64,000 nucleotides of DNA from Dipylidium caninum (lineage: Eukaryota > Platyhelminthes > Cestoda > Cyclophyllidea > Dipylidiidae), in NCBI GenBank assembly GCA_017562135.1, contig QEYB01000921.1, positions 372,001-436,000 on the forward strand, read 5' to 3'. The translations under genes and the position numbers were made by a program. The notes under the pieces are model-generated. The model was not told the origin of the DNA and made no database searches. It saw only the letters and a list, made by a program, of their open reading frames with translations. Shown here piece by piece: positions 50,901 through 62,344 of the stretch (positions within the stretch are counted from its first letter, which is position 1; every line of letters begins with the position of its first letter).

Positions 50901-53584
50901 ATGAAATCTCGCAAATTTCGGAATATAACATCCGAAAGTTCTAATGTTCGTGATTTCCTGATCAGCAGATCTTACCAACAATGTCCTGCGGTGGGATATC
51001 CCTGGACGGAGGCCAATTACCCTTCGTCGCGATCGAGGAGGCCTCTTCTAGACACAGCACAAGTGGACTTCAAAGTAGTTCAATCCTCTCCCACAACGGG
51101 CAAATTGAAACAAATGACTACGTTTATGACCCGAAAGCCTCGATCCAAAAATAAGAAAAAGGAGTACACGCGAACCGTTTTACGGGTTATTGCCTGGTCC
51201 GAGGCGGAATCAGGTAGGCAGGTTAATAAAGCAAATGCTGTCAACCTGTCTTACTACTCGAAGAGTTAATTTTGTCTAAATTCTCCATGTTCTTCTCTAG
51301 GGAAAAGCCCCACAAGGACGGACTTGCGGCTGGAAGTAGCCAGTTCCACTAACATTGAATTGAATGATTTTTCAATGCAAAAACCCCTTCTACTTTTACC
51401 TTTTAACCGACTGTGTCGATCCACCACTTTATAAGCGTCTGGACAAACGAATATCATGGTGAACACGCACCTCGCAATCGAGTATATCATGAATGGTTAA
51501 AATTCCCATTTGGGAAAAAGCAACATTCTATTTTTTAACTTCTACGGCACCGTGACAAAAATATGAATGACTGCAGTATCTGTACACTTTCCTCTCTCGC
51601 TTCCCATTCACCTTACTTTAATCAGTCGTATATGAGCGGCGGGGTGGTTTATGGTCTACTTAAAGCATACGACGATCTATTGCCAGAAAGCTTAAACCTT
51701 TCCTCTGCTAGTCTTCAAGCGCTGCGTACCGCCTCTGCCTCCTTATTTGCCTCTCTCGGTTATCTACGATGCTTGCGTTAGTTGCCTCACTATCGGGTCT
51801 GTCGTATGCATTTTGAAGCACGGTCTGGATAACCATGCAAATGATCTCGACCTCTCTTTTAACGCAATTTATACCATCCTCGAATTATCTTGTCAGGCCT
51901 CATCGGCAAAATGTCTGCCTACGCAACAGGGCGAACATTTGTAGTAGAGAAAGAACGACCCATCTGAGAAACAGCCGTCGACTCATGCTCCGAAAAGCAC
52001 CATTTCTACATGGGAATCAGAAGATGCAATGCCGCAAGGCATGTCTGCCTACTAAGGCGCCCGCGGGAAAAACGCGCAAACTCCGCAGAGAAAATGCTTA
52101 ATACCGGTTCACAAGAAGTTGTATCACAAACTAAAATACCAAATCGAACCTAACAATGGTCTCCACTTTCGAAAAATATTTCGAATAGTCTAAATCCTCT
52201 GTGCTAAAAAATACCATCTCTTCGCAAACCACACCTAGGATGAATAAAGATGGCAGCACAATAAGTATAACACATCCATTTGTCCTGTACACAAGCCTCT
52301 TCGACTAATTACTCCTAATTCTCCTGTCACCTTTTCTTGCGTTTCATTAGCCTATTTGCCAATCAGCGCGCAGTGACCTTGGAACCACTCAAGCAGGATG
52401 TGGCAGCGAACCAATCAAATTCCAGCTTCACACGTGTGTAGACGTAAGTTGATGTGCGTTAAAACATTGTCTCCACAACTCGCCTCTAAGCGTTCCTTGC
52501 CTTATCAACACGGCGTCTGGAAAGTATTGGAGACTATAGTCCGTAAGTACAGTATTTCTGTAAGCAGGTTTGTTTTATATGTCATCGATAGAGAGTTGTG
52601 CACTGTAGCTACTAAGCGTAGTAGTTAACTCATGCAGCAAAGGTAATGGCGGAGAGGCAACAATGATTTTCACAGAGGCAATTAGCTAAATACCTTGTAA
52701 GGTGATTCACAGTCGACGGCTTTCACGGTAACACTACTTTAATCGGTGTAATTTCTGTTCTCCGTCCGGCTGCAGGAGAGTAGCAAGAGAACAGGGGCCG
52801 GCTGGCTCCTTCGTCTCTCAGATTTATTCGCCCAACTACTGTCTACTAAGAAATCATTCTGTTTTTCACCGCCGGTGAATAAAAGTATGGCACTATTTAT
52901 AGTTTACAGTATTTTAAAGCAACCCCATACTTATTTTCGACGTTCAAATAACTTGATACTTGCATTCTCCCTAATGAGTTCTCGTCATTTCGTGCACCGC
53001 AAGCCCTATAATTTCTGCCTTTGTAAAAACGAAGTCAGTGGATGTGGTACTTAGAAGAAGAAACGTCTGCATTCTCCTAGCTTGGGGTAACATAATGCGA
53101 CTCCAGTACCGTTGCAGAGAAACCCACGAGCGCTGTCCACGATGAGGAGACCACGTCAACGACAGCTGTTAACTAAGTTAAATACAACGCCGTTTGGCTG
53201 CATACACTTTAAGAGGTGTCGCCGCCGTCAAGATTTCGTAGTATCTGGACAGTCCGGTGCCGGCTGAGGTGGAAGCCTGCGTGGGGATCGGGATCAACTG
53301 AGTCGTGTTGTGAAGTCCCCTTCCAAAGTGAAAATTACCGTGGCCGAGGGACAAAAGACCACGAGGATACTGATAACTCAAGGGGAATTGGGCGACGAGT
53401 ACAAAATGCGCCCAGATAACACGAGACATGTGGGTGAGAATGACAAATGACAACATCCACGAAAGTCTTTTACAATCAGACTTTTCCTCTGAGTAGCTCA
53501 GTGGCAAATTTCAGTGATTAATGTGGTTGTTGTTTACCCATCACAATGCACAAAGTGTAATTTAAATCAGGCCACTCTCGGTGG

Positions 53585-53612
<28 letters not shown>
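53585..53612. repeat. (GT)n microsatellite
   Basis: About 14 uninterrupted GT units. Confidence 0.9.
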
Positions 53613-53615
<3 letters not shown>

Positions 53616-54554
53616 AATACGAAATCCTGGCAGACAGCAGTTCGTCCAGTAGTGCGTGAGAGCCGTTCCGACACTGCACTTTCCGACGCGTTTGTGAGCC
53701 GATTTAGGAAAAGCGGGAGGCCTCTTTTTTCCACATTATCATGGCAGTGAGTTAGGCGCGCCGAATGCACGGGCTGGCAGTTCTCGCCTCGTGAACAGAA
53801 AAAGGTGCCAGCAGGGGGAAAATCGCGCGAATTCCGACAAATCTGCCCTAACACTCTCGAAAATGTTACTTCATTTTTCCGGGCCGACGAGGCCTCAGTC
53901 TAACTAATGTGAGTTAAAACCTGACTTTAGCACACCAAATATGGCATTTGCCTGTTCACGGGCCATCGCTTTCGCTGCTTTATCTAAACGTTGCTGGTGT
54001 AAATCGCATGGAGCGAAGTGGTGAGCGGGTTACAGCGGCCTAATCGCCCTTTCCCACACCCGAGAGCCCTCGCCGCCCCCTCGTCCGACGAAAAATTGCC
54101 CAGAAGCATGCTTGAGATGCCTCGTCTCATCAAAGACGAGGAGCGCTGAGCCCGTCGGTGCTCCATTAACCTGCATCTAGGCATCAGGCAGCTCTGAAAG
54201 CTGAAGATGTGCTTTCTGGGCTGTTGGCCAAAGTATGTGGGCTGACACCTGAGTGGTTGCGGATTTTGTGATCTTTTTTTGTTTCTTTGACGTGTTCAAA
54301 GTGTTCGACCCATATTTTTTTCCTATTACTTGGACTTTTGCCTCAGTTAGTAAATAATTATATCGTTAGGGTCTGTAGTTTTGTTTTTTATGCAAACTTA
54401 AAAATGGAAGAACAGGAAGCGCACTTCGCAGCGCAAGCACACCAAGACGTTGTGATCCCCGAGATGGGGATGAAGCCCTGAGAAAAAGGCAATGTCGTCA
54501 CAATTACTTTGCCAGGTTGCCTTCTGGTGATTTTTCGCTGAAAGATGCCCAACG

Positions 54555-55286
54555 ATGTGGCCGTCCGTCCGGTCGAGGTCGACGAGAGCCACACCGGTTA
54601 GGGCCAGTGTCGATTCAGGCCGACGCGGTGTTGCAGAGAAGCTCAGATGTGAATCTCATACACACGTTGAAAGTGAAGTTAAGAATAGCTCGGCTGTGTC
54701 GGGCACCTCGGTCTCTGGATGCCTCAGCAACTTAGGGAAATTTATTAGCATCTGCGACTCGTTGCAGCTGAAAGGCGACGAAGTGGATCCCCCTCTGGAA
54801 AGACCACCCGCTGGCGGCGAAAAGTGGATGGTTGAGGGAAACGTTAGTGGGACGAGATCGGGGAGCGATGCAAGATGCACCGCCGCCGGCCCAGGCGACA
54901 GTCGGGAGCAGAGACTCGCCGAAGAGGCGTTCGTGCTGTCAGTCGGGTGGGGTTACAAAGTGGAATGCCGCACTGTGGACTTTTGCCAAACAACCGAACG
55001 GTCACCTCGAACGGGTGTGTCCACCGCCTCGCCAAGCCGAGAGGTGCAACTCGAGCCGAGTTCGTTACAAGCGTCTTCTTTCCACCAGGGCGATGCAGGG
55101 CCGCACACATCCTCGGTCACTCGTCCAAAGTGGTTGGAACTGGTTTGGAACGTGTCGACACGTTCACATCGCCATTTATTTCGTCGATCCATGCGGAACT
55201 CCTCAAATGGTACAAATTTTAATGGCGCTGGGAGTGTTCAATCGCACTTACATCGGCTTTTTGATGGCGCGGATCAGATATTTTAG
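54555..55286 (+). CDS. long open frame of unknown function (243 aa)
   Basis: Longest uninterrupted ATG-started frame in the gene-poor interval. The translation is Ser/Arg/Gly-rich, with no domain, signal peptide or membrane segment that I can see. A 155-codon frame overlaps it on the same strand and shorter frames overlap it on the minus strand, as expected from stop-poor GC-rich DNA. I consider chance more likely than a gene. Confidence 0.15.
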   Translation: MWPSVRSRSTRATPVRASVDSGRRGVAEKLRCESHTHVESEVKNSSAVSGTSVSGCLSNLGKFISICDSLQLKGDEVDPPLERPPAGGEKWMVEGNVSGTRSGSDARCTAAGPGDSREQRLAEEAFVLSVGWGYKVECRTVDFCQTTERSPRTGVSTASPSREVQLEPSSLQASSFHQGDAGPHTSSVTRPKWLELVWNVSTRSHRHLFRRSMRNSSNGTNFNGAGSVQSHLHRLFDGADQIF

Positions 55287-55360
55287 GAAAGTGGCATGAT
55301 GACATTGCATGAACAATGTTAAAAGGTCATCGACACAAACGGACAGTGTCTAATTGGGCG

Positions 55361-55430
55361 AAGTTATATTTCTCAGTACAAATTTTGAATTTTCACGCTC
55401 CCTTAAAATTCGCAACCACTGAGCTGCCGA
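55361..55430 (+). repeat. diverged ~70-bp direct repeat, copy 1
   Basis: It shares a long run of matching words with copy 2 at 55859-55930: cagtacaaat, ttgaat, ttcac, cgcaa and cactgag/cactcag, in the same order and spacing. The two copies lie about 500 bp apart in direct orientation. Confidence 0.6.
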
Positions 55431-55858
55431 CCGAATTTAAAATTTTCCGAGTGAAGATCGGGCGCCAATGCTAAGACATGTTAAACAGATATGCTCACGT
55501 CTTTTTTGCCAACTGATACCTCTCAGTGGGTGCCTCTTCACGACAAATAAACAACTGACAATTTTGCCCTGTATGCGACACCGGAGTTGAACTGCCACTG
55601 AAACAATGGATTTTTTTGCAAAATGAGGCGTTGCGATTCCTCGTTCTCCCTTTGAACCGCCTCATCAGTTCGGGGGACGAAACTTTCCGCCAGAGGCACA
55701 GCGTCTTTCTCACCCTCAGCGCACCTTTCTTATCAGTGTTTATCCAATTTATATTCATCATTTTATTCCTTACTGTCCGCGGGGTTCCACGCAGACCTGG
55801 ATACAATGAGTGTGGAGTGATGACAAAACGGGCGAAAACGGGCGATACCTAACCGACT

Positions 55859-55930
55859 AAAGTTACTTCTGTCAGTACAAATTTTTGAATTTCACCCTCA
55901 TTTAAACTCCGCAATCACTCAGTTGCCAAG
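55859..55930 (+). repeat. diverged ~70-bp direct repeat, copy 2
   Basis: Partner of 55361-55430. Neither copy is inside a supported gene. Roughly three quarters of positions match by eye. Confidence 0.6.
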
Positions 55931-57197
55931 ACGATATTATCGCGCATAGAACACTCGTGTGTGGAGGCAGTCCAAGAGACCCTCTGCCTCCGCAGGCCTG
56001 CGGACTGGCAGCCAGAAGGGGAGGTCGGGAGGCGGACAGGCAGGGAGGGCGGGAGGTGTTTCAGTGGAGGCGCCTTTTTTGTTCTGTGCGTTTCTGGAGT
56101 CCGAAAAAGATGTCCCAAGTGGACATTGCACAGTGTTCTTGATTTTCGGACAACAAATGTTTATTACATAGTAGGCTTAGTCACCTATAAATTCAAAGCC
56201 CTCCAAACCCATCTTAATTAGCCCTGAAGCGTGACGTCTCGGAGTGATGGCAGAGGACGGTGGCTCTAATTGTACTCAGCACTAAATGAAATTGATTGGG
56301 GCAATAGGAAAGCCACTTGACCATGTCCACTCGAGGCTCCCATCGACTGGAAGCGTTTCAGGTGGATTCGAGCCGTCTCCTCCCTGTACTACACCGTCAG
56401 GCGGGGCGTCCTCCCCGTCCCGGCTCTGGTTTATTGGTGCGCCCAAGTGTTCGTGAGCCAAGAGGACCGGTGCCACCCTCTTGGGACGAGCGCTGCCAGC
56501 GGTGAGGAGATTTGCGCGCAGTTTTCCCGATTGGAGTGGGTCCTCGGCGCCTCTCACGCTGATGGGCCGCGGAATAGAACGATGTGTGTGTTGGGCAATG
56601 ACATATTCACAATCAAAAGTCTTTATCGGCCTCATTGGGCGTCTCCAAAGGCCAGGCAGCATAACTCCCTGCATTCACTACCGAATAAAGGACAAAATTC
56701 AGTGCAACTTGGGTGCTTTTATCCGATTATGCCACGGATCTTAAGTTGCACCCCAAGAAATATGTTTAAAAGATTCCCTAGATGGTCTGAATCCGTGCTG
56801 AGGCATATTTATAACACCCTTAGAAGGCGTTTCTTTGTTGACGGTCCTGTTTTCCTGATTAGGACAAGTTGAGTGGTTTGGACATCATGTTAAACTGAGA
56901 AAAATAAATCGGACAAATGTTACGACAACAACAACACAGTGTAAGTCGTCTGCTCCTGTCCGAGGTGTTTTTGTCAACCTGAGCACCCGCGAGGAACACT
57001 CGAGCGGCCTCGGTAGCCTACTCGGGGGGCAGAGGGGGGAGTGTGACCCCTGTTTACTTACAAAATGAAAGCGTCCGATTGTAAACTGCCTGCCGCTGTT
57101 GTAACACCAAAGAAACAGATTAATAAATTATCCCTAGTGACGTTTGTTTGGCGAATTAAGTCGCCTTCTCGATGGGGAGGAGGACGGTGGATTGGGC

Positions 57198-57214
57198 AAA
57201 TAAATAAATAAATA
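57198..57214. repeat. (AAAT)n short tetranucleotide repeat
   Basis: About four AAAT units. Confidence 0.8.
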
Positions 57215-57394
57215 ATTCCGGTAAGTGGACATTTTGACTGCCTCGCTATCTTTCAACTGTCGTGGGAGCCATCTCCCTCAAAACACATAATTTGATAAAT
57301 GCCAATGGCGAGGGTGCAGACACACCTCTCCTTTTTGGTGTGTTTAGTGCTTTATGTAACCGCGTGCGCCCTCACACACATTAATTACAATTAG

Positions 57395-57765
57395 GGAGGA
57401 GGAGGAGAGGAGGAGGGGGAGGGCGGAGGGCGGCAAACGAGTTGAACGTCCATTTAGCCAGCTCCCGTTGTCATCGGGCACGGGGCTGCGGGGGCGGAGG
57501 ACGGAGAACGGAGGGCGGGGGGCGGGTGGGAGGCGAGACGCAGACGCTGTGCCGCTCGCCCGGGCCGATGAGTCATTCGCCGGCCCCGAAGGTGGGTGCA
57601 GGCGAGGGCCACGACCAGCTGTTAAGGCGCACGTCCGCACGCAAGTCACCTCGCGCGCACGCATGCACGCACGCGCGGACACGCAGCCGTACGGGGACGG
57701 AGACAGACGGGGAGAGGAGGAGGGGGCGCGCAGGGACACGAAGGAGGGAGGGGGGGGGGAGGATG
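57395..57765. other. GC-rich, purine-biased island
   Basis: Dominated by GGAGG, GGGCGG and CGCACGCACG runs, with stop-poor frames on both strands. It could be a promoter island or simple low-complexity DNA. No start site can be named. Confidence 0.4.
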
Positions 57766-58859
57766 AGCGAGGACTGCAGTGCTGCTGGCTTACATAACAT
57801 GATTCGGGAGAGGCAGTTTTTCTCCACCGACGCCTGTCTGACAAGTCCCAACAGCTGCTCTTCGACTACGTCGGAGGCATTTCACCGTCGAGGTCCTCCT
57901 GCCTTTACACACGATTACCAAGTCCCCGAGGACGAGATTATACGCTAAGCGGGTGAAGAATCGGCCAGCCAAAGTCCCCTCGCCGAGCTGTCATAACACA
58001 CAGCACCATAAAGGAGTAATAATGCAACAGCGTCTGTGTGCGTCCTTTTTATTATTGCGACTGAGGCCTCGCCAAACAGACAAATTGGGCCCCTTTTTTT
58101 TATGTTCATGCACTTCCTGTCCCCCCTTAGTTTAGCCAAATATTCCGCTTTTCTCCTCATAGCCACTGTCTTCCTTTCACCTTCTCACCGCACCCTTTTT
58201 GGCGTTTTATTCTTTCTTAGATGTTCATTATATTGTTTTGTCCGATCTCATACTTACACAAACCGTTCCAAAGAGTTCTCACCCCGTGGCACGTCTAATA
58301 GGGGCCTTGAAATGATTTAGTACGTGTGGGAAAGGAACTCGCCCTCCTCTCCTCAAATAGACTGATGTGGCATTTGAAAATTGTAGGGAATACTCGAGGA
58401 AATTGCGCCGTAGTTTCTCTTAGGACGCATTTACACTTTTGTCGTCAAAATGATTGACTTGGTAAAATGTTGGTTGGTAGTTCGAGCAGGTCGGGTGGTG
58501 GAGGCGGCGGCAGCAGGAGTGAGGACGGAGGGGAGAGGGAGGCGGGGAGACGATCGAGCTCACTTCCCTTAACTCCTCCTAGTTAATGCATGTGTGATTC
58601 TGTTTGTAGCTTTTAGTGAAATGAAGACAACACTTAGAGTCACATTGTTGTGAACAAAGACATCAAAGTGAAGCTAACGACCAAACTCGACAGTTTTTCA
58701 AGGAAGTTGGTAACAGGACCGACGCGAAAATGTAGGAGAGTGTGCAACAGGGAATTTGTGAAGAGATTTTGTCTATTTAAAGCTTCTCTTCCCCAACCAA
58801 TTGAGGAATTTCCAAACACTCATCAACTAGTCACCCAACTCTTTTCTTTGACACTTCAG

Positions 58860-58962
58860 GTGCATAACCACAATGGCCTCCGTTTTCGGCCGGGCACATC
58901 CGGTTTGCGTCGTTCTCCCATCACTTAAAACGAAATATGGCGAAAAGTAGCCTCTCGAAAAG
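58860..58962 (+). CDS. candidate exon carrying the start of a small protein
   Basis: It lies between a strong acceptor (ctcttttctttgacacttcag) and a strong donor (AAAAG|GTGAGT). The only frame compatible with the next exon starts at ATG 58937, giving MAKSSLSK and leaving in phase 2; upstream of it the exon has an in-frame stop, so 58860-58936 would be 5' UTR. An overlapping upstream ATG frame (25 codons) also occurs in this exon. Confidence 0.35.
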
Positions 58963-59067
58963 GTGAGTCTCTACTCATTTCACTCCATGCCAGCCGAATT
59001 TGGCAGCGATCTTATTTGCCGCCACGGAGAGTTCTCTCGTAATCGCCACGCCTTCTGTTTCACCTTC

Positions 59068-59079
59068 CCCCCCCCCCCC
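59068..59079. repeat. poly(C) tract
   Basis: Run of about 11-12 C. Confidence 0.8.
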
Positions 59080-60001
59080 GCCACCTTCCCCGTGGACATA
59101 GAACACGTTTTCCCGCTTTTGGATTCTTTAACCTACCTTTTCTTTTCACCATGAGGATCAACTAACGTTGACCCTTCCAGCACTACACCAGTTCCCTTCG
59201 GCGGGACCTTCCAGTTAACAGTCTAATTCATCTCACTCGGATGGTCGGGGGGGGGTTTCCCGTGGATTCGAGAGCGGCAACTTGCCCGAATATTCAGAAT
59301 GTTCATTTTTCCCACTCCACGTGGTCTCAAACACCTTCCCATCAACACCTCTATGCTGCTGCAGTAGAGTAGAAGTGCCTGGGACCCCATGACTGGACAA
59401 GTTGCCTCATTTTCAAAGCTCCGGAGGCGGCATTTCTGTCGCACTCATTTTTCATTCAAAATGGATATGAAAAAAGGCTAGTACGAGGTAGATCTGCCAC
59501 AATGCTGAAAGCACTTTAACTTCTCACATGAAGGCGACGTTGTGGCGGGTGGAGGAGGCGGCGGGCTTGGCTGTGGCTGTCCAAAAATCAACGCGATGGC
59601 AATGAGCGGCGTCCAATTTCACATCCTCCGTATCCAACTCGTCATGAGTGCTCTTAGAAGGAGGAGAATGTAGATTGGGGGGGAGGAGGACTGCTTACAA
59701 CAACATTTGGATTTGGCATCCGAATTATTCCGTCATACGACTTGTGTGGCCACTATTTTGAACGTGTCCCCTTTCCGCCCTAGCAGAAATGCCCTCTTTG
59801 CAACCAGTGCCAAGTGGAGATAATCATCCTCCAACCCCTGAAATACGATTAGGCATGTTACATTAGCTTTGATTTCGCACGCCAGATAGTTCAGAGCGTT
59901 TTCGAGTTGTCATTTGCAAAGAGTACTTCCACGACATCTAAAAAGGGGCAAATGCCCTCACCGAGGGGCCAGGGTACACAGAGGCGCTTGTTTCATTGCA
60001 G

Positions 60002-60187
60002 TTCCAACGTTTGCAGTCGCAAGGATCAGATCTTCCAAGTCGAAGACCCGCCTCCCGAAGGGGACAGTTTCGGGCCTCCACCGGGTCGAAATCTTCTAAC
60101 CAACTTCTCTCACGCCCTCCTCCTCTCGTCACCGGCTCCGCTACCTCAGGAAACCGAAAATCTGCTCTGACTTCCCATCATGCAAAG
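60002..60187 (+). CDS. candidate exon, two possible readings
   Basis: It lies between acceptor cgcttgtttcattgcag and donor AAAG|GTGAGG. Entered in phase 2 from 58962, it reads SSNVCSRKDQIFQVEDPPP... and stops at TGA 60168-60170, giving a 64-aa protein with the 58937 start. Entered in phase 0, it reads FQRLQSQGSDLPSRR..., open for 62 codons through the donor, as an internal Ser/Arg-rich exon. Codon choice looks better in the first reading; the good donor favours the second. No family is recognised for either. Confidence 0.4.
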
Positions 60188-60892
60188 GTGAGGAAGCTCT
60201 GCCAACTCACTGCTAAAAAATGCTGGTGGAGTTAATGAAAAAGAAGCACGGACACATGAAAAACCACTCATCCTACCTCGAATGACAAAGTGTAATAGGA
60301 GAAGGGGAAGTTGGTTGGGGCTTTTAACTTACATCTGGTCTACCTTTCACTCCATTCTGTCCAATAGTTGCGTATTATCTTGTTGAGCGTGTCCGCTGTC
60401 CGCTAAGTCTACCAAATAATGTAATCCGAGCAAGACAAGAGGGTTATGAGGAGGACAGCGTCGCGAAACCCTTCAAAATGTTGATCACAATCCGGCCCGT
60501 CTCGTGGGAAATAGACAAAGTCCTGTGAGGACTTTTCCCTGCGACTCCACGTCTCTAATTACCCTCGGACACCATATCCCTCGGCGTAGGAAGCCGTTGC
60601 CTCGACAGTCAGTTCTCTGCTAAGTGCATTTTTTGTCACAATGGAGGAGTAAAACTCGCTCACTCTTGTTCCCTTGCTATAACACCATATCTCGACAATT
60701 CGGCGTCCCTAGGGCGGTGATTTCTCTCACCTCCAAGACTCTCGGCATCACTAGGTGGCCCCTGCTCATCGGTGATGCGAGTATTTTGAGGGTCTTTGGA
60801 GTCGTCCTCCTTCCCAACTATTTCTCCGCCCCCCTACGGACTTGCACGCCGTAATCAGCTTAGTATGCCTTCCGGGGACTTCAATTCCTTGT

Positions 60893-61273
60893 CTAAGGTC
60901 TTGAGGGAGTAAAGAGGCTGATGAAATCGTTTTCCATCTTATCGCAGCCATGACGCTGTCCCGGTCGGCAGTAAACCTGACTCCTAACAGGATAGTTAGT
61001 TTGTTCATTTCTACCGACTGCCCTTGGTAAGGCCGGCAAAGCTGCTATCTCCATAGTCTGACCGCTCGCCAAGCCAAGGCATAGCTCCATCGAGGGTGTA
61101 TTCGCAAACCCGTACCTTTCACCGGTTGGAGTGGCTTCCATTGGGTCCACAACGACTTCTGTTTTCGGAGACAGATCGGGCGCCAGTTCATGCCATGAAA
61201 CTGAGCGTCCTCGTTCCGGTGGGACGAGAGAAGGCGTACGACTGACCCCGTATCTCACAGGGGGGTTGCACAA
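60893..61273 (-). CDS. open frame on the minus strand, unknown
   Basis: 126 codons with balanced composition (…RYGVSRTPSLVPPERGRSVSW…ELCLGLASGQTMEIAALP…). It contains an internal donor-like site GAAAG|GTACGG. No domain is seen. It might belong to the same minus-strand gene as the segment at 62191-62344, but no junction could be confirmed. Confidence 0.2.
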   Translation of the reverse strand: MCNPPVRYGVSRTPSLVPPERGRSVSWHELAPDLSPKTEVVVDPMEATPTGERYGFANTPSMELCLGLASGQTMEIAALPALPRAVGRNEQTNYPVRSQVYCRPGQRHGCDKMENDFISLFTPSRP

Positions 61274-62190
61274 AGGCAGGCTACTGGCCTTCAGTCATAA
61301 GTTCGTTTGGTGGAAAGCACTTGAAGAGGTGAGGCGAGCTGCCTCTCCACCAGACCATTGTATAATGTTTACCTCGTATGGCAGTGTTATATCGCGCAGC
61401 CTGGTTTGTTAAGGCCAAACTGGTGCTCAGTTATGAGACGAAGAGCTACTGCGGCAAGTCGATTGAAAACCCCTGCTTGAGCATCGACGAGGCGGAGAAG
61501 CAGATTCGACTGGTTCGTCCCACCACCAATGCATCGCCCACCGCTGGGAGTATTTCAAACGCGCCGAAGAATTTCCCCTCCGACGGAGCCTTTTCCGACC
61601 AAAATTCCATGGTAGTCTCCTTTCCTGTGCCTTCATTCTTCATGCTTTACCCTCCCTGTGTGCATGCATTTCCCCCGGCGGGTGCCATATTTGGGGTTGT
61701 AGCGTTTCCACTTCATTGGACCACTCTATTTCTACTGCTAACCAATGCAGATTTTTATCTTACCTCATTTTTTGGCTTATCCAAAGCCCCCCGCGACTTA
61801 TTTTACGCTTCAAAGACTTTGCCGTCCACCTCAAAACGGAGCTTAAAAGCGCTTGTTGCAATGCCAACATGCAAACTCCTCACCGGTTGTGGAGGCTTCA
61901 CGTCGCGGTGCAAACGCGACGCCGTCCTGTTTGAGTTCCACGCATCACCGACAGTCCAACTGCATCTGTCCGAGGTATTTAGAAGAAGCTGTGTCGGTGT
62001 TTACCATCTCGCCAATTAAAAAGCCAAGTTCACACTCTTAGTAAAACGGTACATTTGGGGAAGGAGGTGACAATTACTGGCATGAAAACAGCCTTTTGCT
62101 TGGACTAAACACAAAACGACCGTCCTCCCAGGCAATTATGCCTCCCAGTGTCATTTTACTCTTGCACAAAGTGTGACGCTCCACGTTTAC

Positions 62191-62344
62191 CTTCAGCATG
62201 ACTTCTGCGTCGCCGTCTTGGCCGATCAAATCGCCTCTGTCGTCAATGGCAACGACGGATGTGTAATCTACCTGAATCGCCTTGGCAAACGTAAGTCCTC
62301 GTCCGCACATCTCCTGCCCCTCGCTCATGCAAACTTCAGCGTCT
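62191..62344 (-). CDS. candidate exon resembling the start of a TRIM-type filamin repeat
   Basis: Minus-strand reading between acceptor gttcatgattactccccag and donor AAG|GTAAAC: DAEVCMSEGQEMCGRGLTFA, then an Ile/Val-rich strand, then DDRGDLIGQDGDAEV. The pattern G-x-GL-x-x-A, then a hydrophobic strand, then D-x-x-G-D/E-L-x-x-x-G-D-A-x-V is that of the filamin/ABP280 repeat in TRIM2/3/71/45-type proteins. Neither the rest of the repeat nor RING, B-box or NHL parts were found. The opposite strand also looks coding at 62172-62290, with a perfect GTAAGT donor, so the strand is not settled. Confidence 0.3.

Larger units (their letters stand above)
38390..58859. other. 20 kb gene-poor interval
   Basis: No recognisable protein family on either strand. 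Isolated exon-like segments are listed separately. Otherwise it holds microsatellites and unremarkable sequence. Open frames overlap on both strands where GC is high, which is expected by chance. Downstream regulatory DNA of the SIX gene, or introns of an unrecognised gene, are both possible. Confidence 0.5.

Noticed and set aside
52398..52628. Two GTAAGT donors near a 76-codon frame
   Set aside because: Good donor words, but no consistent exon with matching acceptor and phase could be built.
57344..57948. 166-168-codon frames in the GC island
   Set aside because: Translations are Arg/Gly/Pro low-complexity products of GGAGG and CGCACG runs on both strands.
61378..62019. 213-codon plus-strand frame
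   Set aside because: Composition changes along its length (polar, then hydrophobic low-quality, then polar), as in exon-intron read-through; parts may be coding but not the whole frame.
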